Below the pieces are notes generated by a model. It searched no databases. It saw only the letters and a list, made by a program, of their open reading frames with translations, and was not told where the DNA came from. Shown here one piece after another: positions 13,201-25,200 of a stretch of 64,000 nucleotides of DNA (its first letter is position 1; the number at the start of each line of letters is the position of its first letter). The DNA is from Bolinopsis microptera (Eukaryota; Ctenophora; Tentaculata; Lobata; Bolinopsidae). The DNA lies in NCBI RefSeq assembly GCF_026151205.1, contig NC_087078.1, positions 14,835,118 through 14,899,117 on the forward strand. The letters are read 5' to 3'. The translations under genes and the position numbers were made by a program.

Positions 13201-16200
13201 TATTATTTGGTTGACGTTAATCAGCTGCTCGTCAAATGTGAGACTGTGTTTTGTTTAAAAGCTGATTTTTTGGTGAAGAAGAAGGAGACAATATATTTGG
13301 ATGTGTGTGTGTTTTTTAATGAGCGTAAGAGATTTTTGATCATGAGTCGAGTTTGAAATAATGATGGTGGGGTGGGTCGAGGCATAAATGATTTCCATTG
13401 ATTTGTATTATTTATCAAAATCAACCGTAATTGCTTACACTCACATAATATCATATGAGTCTGTAAAAAAGAACCATACTATACCCGGATATACTGATAT
13501 TAACATGATAATGGCCCACACTGCAACACAACTATAACACAGGTGTAGTCTTGAAAACGGCAATATTGTTTCGCAGCAAAACGTTATTTCTCGCTGAACA
13601 GCTGGCTGTAGGATTGTATTCACTGTATCAGCCTTGCACTGTAGCCAGCTGTAGTTATTGTCTTAAGTTTATAATTACTGCAGGACTAATTTCAAACTAA
13701 CTTTCGAATGTATAATATAAATTCTCGATTCTGTAGTTTTAGTTCAGAAAATAAAACTACAAATTAGCAAGCCCCGTCTGTTGTGGAACATCTAAACTGT
13801 ACGTAATTAAATTCAAAGTTTTTACAAATGTACATTGTTAACTTTTTCGTAACCTTGATGATTTTAATGGCGCAATGCGCATTTGCTCCGATTACTGAGA
13901 AATTATGTTGTTTTCTACTACTGTTTTTAGGACATCATAATTTGTCTTTGCGGCCTGTTCTTACCGGTACAAGTTGTATTTTGTAAATGTCCATTGTGTA
14001 TATTATTATCTTGAGCGTGTGCTTAAGTTGTGAGAAAAATGCACGTCAGCAGTGATGTTGATTAGTACTTTAGTATCTGTAGTCACACCAAAGTAATGAT
14101 GTGAATCTTACAATAAGAAGTAGTAGTAGAAAACGATGTACTTCGAGGTGACCCGCTTGTGACTCGACTAGTTTCGTCTTTTTACAGCCATCCACAAGGT
14201 AGTATCACCTAGCAGATTAATGTTAATAACTTAAATCAGAAATCATTATACAAAATAACAAATGAGAACAGACATAAAATGCAATCTGTTCTCATTTGTT
14301 ATTTTGTATTATGATTTCTGATTTAAGTATTAACATTATTTCCAGCTGCTTGGTGATACACTGATACTCCCTTGTAATTGTCGAGTCACAAGCGGGTCAC
14401 CTTGAAGTACATCGCGATCGTTTTCATGCCTCCATGACTACTTCTAAATGTATATTATTATGTATTCGACTTTTATCTAATACAATATAACATATCAAGA
14501 CTTAGAATTATTCTACCGTTTATAATTTATATGGCTATTTTTGGACCCTTTTTGTTGCACTCATAACAAAAGCGCGTCAACTTTGTCGTGCTATGTTAAA
14601 AGTTTACTGTTTGAATTTGTGATTTTATTTTGATTGTAGCCGAGTTAACTTGTATTTAATTTCATTGCTGTTATCTTCGTTATCTCTTACTGGTTCTGTT
14701 AGTGTTATTGGTCTGTAATCTGAATATTGTAGTATTTGTGTGCAGTTTGTGTGTTAACTGCTGCACTCTCGCTTATCAGAGAATTTATTTGTTTATTTAT
14801 TTAGATATTCTTGGTCATTTAAGATCTCAGATCTGTCGCACTGGTAGCATTTGCTGTCACTTCGCGTTCGCTTATTACACTTTGTCTGCTGTAGACTAGA
14901 TCTTGTCAGTGCTTCCATGAGACGTTTGTCCTGATGTTTTATTTTTTGTTTTACAGTGAGTGGAGTCTCTCATTTGAGCATTTCGTCCCCAGTTATATAT
15001 CATGATCGACCCACTCAAGAGAGCGAAAAAGTAAAAACGGAACAAAAAAAGACAGATTGGTTAAAATGAACTGAGAGATTGATTAAAATGAACCGACAGA
15101 TTGATTAATGATTATACTAAACTCTGAAAAATTGATGGCACTGAGAGATTGATTAAAATGAACCGACAGATTGATTAATGATAATACTAAACTCTGAAAA
15201 ATTGATGGCACTGAGATAAGAAATTCTAGTTTATTGTAATGTACAGTAACAGTAACTGTTGTGATTTGCATAAGCTTTTGTCACGGTTTCGTGTCTTGTA
15301 GGCACTTTTGTTGTAGAAATGTAGAAGTGGACAGAATGTAACCCACATTTGGATATTATCGTCTAATTTTTATTGTATATACACTTCGTAAATTGTGATG
15401 AATAGATCTTTTGATGAGTAGATCTATAGATGAGTAGATCTGGATACTGGTAAGGAGGTAAGCCATGTTGTTAAGGCCCGTGATACTGATTGCGCTTAAC
15501 AAATCCTTTTAGAATTTGACCGATTCAAAGCCAGAATCACGTGTTAAAACAAATATGGTTCACGTTCCAACCACTATACTAACCAGTGTCCAAATCCCCC
15601 TCCAGTATTTTTTTCAAATCTTTTGTAACTTATCATGCATTTTTGATAACATTTGCAGACCATTTACTGACATTTTATCCCAAAGATGTCACACATCTTC
15701 ATACAACGATTTTTTTCGAATCGTCAAAAATCAATTATATCCTACTTAAATACAACATTTTTCATCTTTTGTTTCTGTTGTCTATAAATTGCTGACATTC
15801 CTGCTCTTATTTTAGCTGATGTCACGTGACATAAGGTTCACATCTACTTCTTCTAACCGGTTGTAACTAAATTCCCCTCCATCCTGTTTTCTCCTTCTGA
15901 AGAAGTGGCGGACCCAGACTGCACCCCTGTGGAACCTCCGATAGTACATCAAGATCTTTCACTAACCCAGATTCTCTCTGGGTCCCAGAAAGAGCAGAAT
16001 GACTTTTTAAAGTTATTAAGATTGCAAAATTCTCAACAGGCCTTCAAGATGATGACTCCGCTTTATGCTCCTCGCATCCACATGGTCCCCATGGTGGCTA
16101 CCAGAGAGGGAGTTCTTGTCCCTCTCAACATACCTCCCCCGCCTAACCATCCTGCTATTCAACACCACCTACTGCAATCCTTCCCTCGTCCTCCGTTACC

Positions 16201-19200
16201 GCCTCCTCCCCTTTGTTCTCTACCTCCTCCCCAGTACCCCAGCCAGCAGCACCAACCCCCTGTAGCGAGGCTGAAACCAATACCCCTGTCTACAGTACCT
16301 GATGTGACTCCTGCCTCCCAGAGCTCTTATATGGAGGAGCCGGATATCGAGGAGTTGGATTCCTCTCTTACCAGGTATGGATTATTAGAACTAATAGGAT
16401 CGTTATTGTAGTGCCTTCAAACAAAGTTTGGCGCTAATAAAATTGTTGTTTTATTGAAGTTTTGAAGGTTAATAGTGAATTTGCACTGTATCTTTTCCAT
16501 ATTTTGTGAAAAGTTCTGACTTATAATAAATCACTGTTAAAACAGAAGTTTTTTTCTAAGGAACATCGCAATTCGTAATGTTTTTAACTTATGGCGCTAA
16601 ACTGACCTTGACTAACTTGATGGAAATTATTATGCTAAAATATTGTGATCTCTTTTCTGCTAATTTATCTCTACTAACACTTTGTAATGTACGCACACGG
16701 TCACTACTGACACGATTTACTGTTCCACCAAACGCAGGGTTGGGAAAAACGTTTTTTGCCAGAAATGCCAGAAATCAACAAATTTCTGAACATCACGCAA
16801 CCAGCGGTAGTTAAACATCTCTAAATTTCGACTACAGCTACATTTACAATTTCATCGTCAAAGATTTGAACTGTGGATTAGTGACTATCTGTCATAACAT
16901 CCAAGCGAACATCCTAGAAGACTTCTATAATCTATAAATAGTAAATACACAGTATAGTGTACACGTTTAGCTGTTTCATATTTGGCGGTATATCATTATA
17001 TCAGGTAACCACACGTGCCAGACGGAGGCTCCGTCACGGAGCCGCGAACACTTTCACATCACTACACTCGTACATTGAGCTATACTTAGTTCTTACACCC
17101 GCCGAACGGCGTTCGTAGTCACTTCTTGTATTTGCTCTGTCTGTTTCGTCTGCTGTCGTCGTCTTGGCGACGAGCCCCTGTGTGTATCATGTGCAACTGT
17201 AAAGTGTAAACCGGCTGCTATTCATGGATGATGGCTCATCGCTACTATATGGTAGAAATAAAACTCCATTAAAGGACGTGAGGAGAGTTAGGACTCCTCA
17301 ATAACTACATTAAATACATTCCTTTTGTAACGTCCTCAATAAATGTATTTAATTGTAGTTGTGAAATTAATTTATAGTATACCTGTTCACGTTAGTCGTT
17401 AATTGGTTAATTGGTTACTCGGTTAATTGGTGCTGACTGCTTTTAAATTAATCTTCATAGTTTTGTTCTTGTTTCAACGAGTTCTCATCACATCCCGCTC
17501 AGCCTTTAGTGCTTGTCATTTCCTTAACCATAAAGACTAAAACAATGCTCAGATTTGCTAAGATTCGGGAACGTTTTTTTAATGTTTTTTGGACGTTTTC
17601 CCAACCCTGACCAAAAGAACATACTGTACGGTAAAATTTTGTGGGCTGTATTCAAAAATCTAAAACATTGCAAGCAGGTATAATGTTTCAATGCTACTTA
17701 ACACTCATATTGCTTATAACGGCTCGTATCATGTGTGTGATTGTATGTGTATCTGTAATCTCAATTTGATGTATTGTAGTAATTGTACAGCTGACAGCTT
17801 CTGGTATCTTAAAAATTCTGCCGAAAAGAATGTGTTCTGTGTAACAGTAATGTATTATTCTACAAAAACCCTGATAAGTCATCATATACTTTATAACAGT
17901 TTGCAATAAAATGTGGATATTGTTGGCCGTGCAGTGTACTATTCTAAATAGTTTATGTACCTCTCTGATACGCTAATATCAACTGCTAACTGCATATCAC
18001 ATCTGGTGTATGGCAGTTAAATATTTGCTCCTCAGTTTCATGATCTTGAACATTGTAGTTTTTAAATGCAGCCTATGCACTGCATTACTTTACTTGTTTC
18101 TTTCTTAGGTCGTTCTCCGTAACATTTATGTGAATGCCCGACTTATTTATCTCTGCTAGATTTCCATCACTTTTATTCACGCTGAGGCTGCGTCAAAATG
18201 GATTTAATATTCACATTTTAATTAAAAACGTAGGTATGGACAAGTGTACTCGGGACCGGCTCTGTTCCACAATAGTATCTGATCTCCTTACCTTCCCACA
18301 TCTCTCTTTTAACGACTATCTCTCCCAACTCCTGTTTGCTGAATCAAGGCGCGCTGCTTTGGCTGCCCAGCATGCCCGAAACTTGGCATTCGCCCAGGAA
18401 AATCGTGTTAGAAATGTTGCAATCGCTAAGGAAAATCAGGCACGAAATGATTGGATCGCTCAGGAGATCGGCGTTATGAAAGGTGGAGTGCGAGTTTTTC
18501 AGACTGAAGCTGTGCTTAATCATACTAGCTTAGAGCACGTGACTCAACTTAACGCTGGCACGAATGCCAACATACCAAAGGATGATTTATCAACATATAA
18601 TGTGGAATCCGCGTATCCTCGCTTAAAATTACTTGATAGCATGCCCAAGTCTGATCTCGATACTCATCTTTTAAACTTGATCAGGTCTTTTATTAGCTTA
18701 GAAATGATTAAAATGTTTTGTATAAAATGTTTTGTGTAAGGATTGAGGAATGTTTGATAAGTCCTTATCTTCTGTACTGATAACGAGATAATATGTATAA
18801 TGTATGTAAATTACATAGAAAAATCACTGTGCATGTAAAATTATTACGTTATTATTTATTTCAGTTCTGTTTGGTTGTACAATCTCAAGTATTTTGACAC
18901 CGTTTTTAATCATTATTGAGCTCTGACGTATCATGACTACGTTTTATATCTTTGACCCGTTTGTTCTGCCCATGTACGTTGTTTTACATTGTTTAGTTAC
19001 TTCATAAAGTAACAACACTGAAATCTCAGTTTTAACTCGCCATGTTCCAGCATTGTAATTTGTAGGGCTCTTCTAAACAGCATGGCTTGGAGATGATATT
19101 TGAACAAAGTTTGTTTTCAGCGGAACAAAGGCTGACACAAAAGAAAACAATCCCCCCGAACAGAAAACTGATCGTGTACAAACGCCCGATGTGGCTGCCA

Positions 19201-22200
19201 AACAGAGAACTATTTCTGGGTAAGTAAATGTGTCAGCTGTTGGTTAACAAGCCCCGATTTGGCTGCCAAACAGAGAAATATTTCTGGGTAAGTAAATGTG
19301 GCTGCCAAACAGAGAACTATTTCTGGGTAAGTAAATGTGTCAGCTGTTGGTTAACAAGCCCCGATGTGGCTGCCAAACAGAGAACTATTTCTGGGTAAGT
19401 AAATGTGTCAGCTGTTGGTTAACAAGCCCCGATGTGGCTGCCAAACAGAGAACTATTTCTGGGTAAGTAAATGTGTCAGCTGTTGGTTAACAAGCCCCGA
19501 TGTGGCTGCCAAACAGAGAACTATTTCTGGGTAAGTAAATGTGTCAGCTGTTGGTTAACAAGCCCCGATGTGGCTGCCAAACAAAGAACTATTTCTGGGT
19601 AAGTAAATGTGTCAGCTGTTGGTTAACAAGCCCCGATGTGGCTGCCAAACAGAGAACTATTTCTGGGTAAGTTAATGTGTCAGCTGTTGGTTAACAAGCC
19701 CCGATGTGGCTGCCAAACAGAGAACTATTTCTGGGTAAGTTAATGTGTCAGCTGTTGGTTAACAAGCCCCGATGTGGCTGCCAAACAGAGAACTATTTCT
19801 GGGTAAGTAAATGTGTCAGCTGTTGGTTAACAAGCCCCGATGTGGCTGCCAAACAGAGAACTATTTCTGGGTAAGTAAATGTGTCAGCTGTTGGTTAACA
19901 AGCCCCGATGTGGCTGCCAAACAAAGAACTATTTCTGGGTAAGTAATTGTGTCAGCTGTTGGTTAACAAGCCCCGATGTGGCTGCCAAACAGAGAACTAT
20001 TTCTGGGTAAGTAAATGTGTCAGCTGTTGGTTAACAAGCCCCGATGTGGCTGCCAAACAGAGAACTATTTCTGGGTAAGTAAATGTGTCAGCTGTTGGTT
20101 AACAAGCCCCGATGTGGCTGCCAAACAGAGAACTATTTCTGGGTAAGTAAATGTGTCAGCTGTTGGTTAACAAGCCCCGATGTGGCTGCCAAACAGAGAA
20201 CTATTTCTGGGTAAGTAAATGTGTCAGCTGTTGGTTAACAAGCCCCGATGTGGCTGCCAAACAGAGAACTATTTCTGGGTAAGTAAATGTGTCAGCTGTT
20301 GGTTAACAAGCCCCGATGTGGCTGCCAAACAGAGAACTATTTCTGGGTAAGTAAATGTGTCAGCTGTTGGTTAACAAGCCCCGATGTGGCTGCCAAACAG
20401 AGAACTATTTCTGGGTAAGTAAATGTGTCAGCTGTTGGTTAACAAGCCCCGATGTGGCTGCCAAACAGAGAACTATTTCTGGGTAAGTAAATGTGTCAGC
20501 TGTTGGTTAACAAGCCCCGATGTGGCTGCCAAACAGAGAACTATTTCTGGGTAAGTAAATGTGTCAGCTGTTGGTTAACAAGCCCCGATGTGGCTGCCAA
20601 ACAGAGAACTATTTCTGGGTAAGTAAATGTGTCAGCTGTTGGTTAACAAGCCCCGATGTGGCTGCCAAACAAAGAACTATTTCTGGGTAAGTAAATGTGT
20701 CAGCTGTTGGTTAACAAGTACTTGTGTTTCTGGAACATGCAGTGAGTGACATTCAGTATTTACTATTATTAGTATTACTAGTTACTACTCCGACTCCTGC
20801 TAGTGTTTAGAATAAAATAATGTTATTTGCAGGAGCTTGAACCCCGGAGCAGCTGAATTCTCTCCTCCGGTAAGACTTTGCAAACCTCACTGACCTACGC
20901 GTTTTGGCTATGCAATGATCTTGATTCTAGCAACTTTTCCTTTAAAAAACAGTTGAATTATATCGCTGTATGCAATCTCTGTTCAAATCTCATTGTCTGT
21001 TGGTAACTTGTCTGAATGTGATGTAATCTGCAGGTTCCTAAACCCTCAAACGGTTTTAATGTCCAAGTTCCAAACCCCTCAAACGGTTTTAATGTCCAGG
21101 CTTCTAAACCCTCAAACGGTTTCAATACCCAGGCTTCTAAACCTTCATACGGTTTTGATACCCAGGCTTCTAAACCTTCATACGGCTTTAATGCCACATT
21201 TCCTGGTCCTCTTCACCATGTAATATATTCGTGCTACGCTAACTGTTGCATGCCATTGCTGTTATATTGTGTAAATTACTGAAAGTATTCGATGAGCATT
21301 TTTATAAGAAAGTTTGAAAATATCCCAAATAAGGTTGTATCTGTATTGGATACAACGTAGAGATTAATTGCTCACATGAAGAGCATTGTTGTTTATGAAA
21401 TCGATTTTACCGCCCTAAAACTCCAAACCGAACCCTGTGCTTCAATAAAATCTTTAATGTTGATTGTTTAATGTTTATTGTGCATGTGTTATTAATTATA
21501 AACTAAAGCAATGTTGTCCGCCTCCGTCGAAAGGAAACGAAAATGGTGAATTATTGGCCGACGCCGCCTAATTGATGTTAACAAAACGTCACTGCCGACA
21601 AAAACATAGCGGCGGACAACACTGCTAGTATTTTGACTGATTGTCTGATTTTAGCTGTTAATTTTCCTGCAATAGGTACAGGAACCATATACAAAGATGA
21701 GCAGTGATATCTCAGGATATTTCCCATTCAACATTACAGCACCCAGCCCCAATGTGCCGTTTAAATTCAAACCACCCAGCCCCATCAACCCCACTTCACC
21801 GCAAGTATACATTCCACCTCACAGGCGACCAACTCAAACTCAGGTTCCAATCAATGAAGATACATAAGGGAAATATCATAGAGTTTTTTTAACTCTTCGC
21901 AAATTTACACCCAAATTATTATCGAAAAAGTAGGTGCCACCCGTTCTTAGATGTATGTTAATTGCTCTGTTCATTTTACCTTCTTCCAAACGCCAAAAAC
22001 AAACAGACTAACAATCTCTCTGTTCAGGTGCTGGCTCCCGATTCCTGGCCCCAGCTCAGTAGACCACACCACCACGTACAGCCCACCCCTCAACAGATTC
22101 CTCCAAACCGCATGCACGACGCCCTCCTGAGCAGAGCTACAGCTTCACTCAGCTCCCCAGTAGTAGGGGCTCCAATCAGTGTGCCTGTTAATGTTGGGGC

Positions 22201-25200
22201 TCCCATCAGACCCTCTCAAGAACAAGCTTCTTATGCTGAGGTGAGATTTTGTGGGCAACTTGCCAGTGTTTTATATTCCTGTTGTGTGGTGTTTTTCAGA
22301 GGAATTGCATGGCATGTTAATTTGTTCTGTTGACCGGGAAGTTGGAATTATCACTGATAATTCCGATATTGTAAACATTCATCAATGCACCAAAAAATCC
22401 AATCGTATTTTTGGATTAATAATTCGATGTTAGCTGGGTTTTTAAAATAATTCATGCTGTACTTTGAAATTCTGGAAAAAAAATCTTTAGTAAGGAGCAA
22501 TTTCATTTTTCTTACATAAAGCGCTGTTGGGAGATTTAATTCACGTTGTCACAATTTGTCATGACATATTTTGAGCGCCATCAATTTCAGTCTGTGACTC
22601 GAAAAAGCTCTGCTGCTCCATCTGAGGATGAGGGCACCTTACTGATGTACGCAAACACAACTTGCTTTCATTGTGAAAAGACGGGTCACCCTATCAGTCG
22701 GTGTCCTGAATTGAATCCAAAATGTTTTAGTTGTGGGAATGATCGGCATGTTAGTGGCAGATGTCCGGAGCCCGCCAAGTTATCTGGTATCCCAGAACTC
22801 GTTCACTCAGCTCCTGTTTTTATGTCATTGTCGTCACAGCCACCCGAAGTCATGGTACATGAGTCTTTAGACAAATTAACCCAAAATTAACCCAAATTAA
22901 CCTCCTACAACAAGTGCATGTGCACGTTTCGTCCTTGATCGAAAATGAGTCGATCATACGATTCTTGTGCACTCTGTATACTCGTAAGACTTGCTGTAAT
23001 TTGCAGGTGCTGGTGCACTAGCTGTATTCCCGCTTTCTTAATCATTTCCATCCTCACGATTCACATGAACAGGAAAAACGAAGTATTCGCTAATAATTTC
23101 AGAGCTTATTTACTGTTAGTAGTCCAGTCATTTATGGACATTTATGGAAATGAGCAAATTAGGACCTCTTTAACTTTGAAGAGTTTAACTAAAACATTCT
23201 TACAGAGGAAGAACTTGCTAGAGCGGATCAGCGACCTCGAGCTAATACTTGAGGAGACAACTAATAAATACGATAAAGAGATCAACCATATGAAGACCCA
23301 ACTGGTAGATCAGCTTGACGAACACAGCAAATTAAAATCTAAAGCTAAGGTAATTACCCTAATAAATAATTATGTCTAATAATGTACTATTTTGGTCCGG
23401 ATATAATAATAGGGATAATCTACTCTACCGTTAGGGGTGTGAATATGTGATTTAGGTCCTCTTTCGATCAATAACTCTAATATGTTAATGGGTGATTTCA
23501 TCCTATTGAATAATTTTGAAGGAATCTTATTAGGTGGTTTACATTTTGTTTTTCTTTCAGCAATATAAACAAGAAGCAAAGAATGCTCAAGACATTGTCC
23601 AAGATTTTACCAAGCTGCAAATTGACCATGAAAGAATCTTGAAGCAGGTTAGATTTCCCGGGGTTTTTGTTCAAACTAGATTGTTATTCAGCTGAGTCTA
23701 CTGAGACTCACAGCTCTACACTCTACATATTCTAATCATGGGTGGTTTTAAAGCTTACAATTTGCCAAGTTTGCTCCATCAACGATTATTTAAAACATAC
23801 TTGTCGAATATAATTTACTTGTCGAATATAATTTACTAGAGTAGCAGAGAGGAGTTGAGTGTGCACTTCAATGTACACAATTTTTGACCACATAGGGTCT
23901 TTCATTAGGTCATTCCAAACCAAAATCATCTAGGTACCCTTTTTGTATCGCTAGTCCCAGTCCTACAGGGCGAAATTTCTAAATTGCCCTCAGGCGCAAA
24001 TTTGAGATTTTTGTATCTCGGCTTCTAAACGACTTAGAGACTTGAATATTGGCTTAAAATAACCGCAATAGCCTTATTTATATACAAGTTATGAAGCAAT
24101 ATAAGGTCTTAGGTGCCTAGTTTTTAAGATATTCACGAAAAACTGTCTTTTGGCTCATTGCAGCCTGAATTACCGGATTATTTTTATATCTCGAGCTAGA
24201 AAGGTCGTAAAAACTTATCCAATATTGATAAATATGCGCAATGAGCACATTTATATAAGACTTATGAATCATTATATGCTCTTAAATGCTTATTTGTAGA
24301 GATATTGGCAAAAATCGGTAATTTTGGGTACACCAATACAAATTTGTTAATTCGTTTTATCTTTTGCTGCAAATTTTCACGTTGCAATTTTCAAGATGCG
24401 GTTTGTGGCTATCGATAGGGCTTTAAATATGCTATTGTATGGTTTTGATACAATCCTTCAGCACCTGACATAGGCAATAGGGGTCACAAACCGTCACAAA
24501 CCCTGAAATGTCAGGAACTGGGCAGTGGCTGAGATAAATATTTGATAATTACTTGGACTCTTGACTCACATTATATTATATCTTTTCAACAGTTAGTTAG
24601 ACATATGAAACCAGTATTGAACGTGGAGTAAAACTTTTCATCCATTAGTAGCACAGGTGATTTGCTTCAGATTCCCAGAACCTCACGCCTGAGTGACAGT
24701 GGGCCTTATCGATCATGAGCCGCAAATCACAATGACTTTGGGCCTCAGAGACAAGGGCATTCGTACTCTTGGCTTAAATTGGCTCTTCGTTAGTATCATC
24801 AATCAGGTTTCTAACTTCTATATCATCTGCCTGTCCAGTTGCAGTGTCCATCCGTCTCTTTGAGATTCATTACTACTTCAAGTTCAGTCATTTAGCATCT
24901 GTTCAACTATAGGCGTAATGAGGGACTTCAGTCCAGCAATATCTCTAGATTTAGCAATATCTGGTTTCGCTACTTTTAAGGTAATTGCGTTCAGCAAGCA
25001 AATTTGTAAAAAACGGATCAAAAAAAGTTTAAAATTAGAGTTATTCACTGCTCATGGAGTCACATGCCAAATTTTCCTTTTTTTATGTTGTTGTATTATG
25101 TTGATGAAACCAGTTACCAGGATATTAATTTGTGAGCTTGAGGCCCAGTTTTTCTCACAAAAATAAACATATAAATTCGTGTAGTGTATCAATAGATATG

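Noticed and set aside
20958-21197. Minus-strand frame with KPFEGLEAW repeats
   Set aside because: Antisense of the 33-bp coding repeat in a phase-compatible exon of the RING gene.
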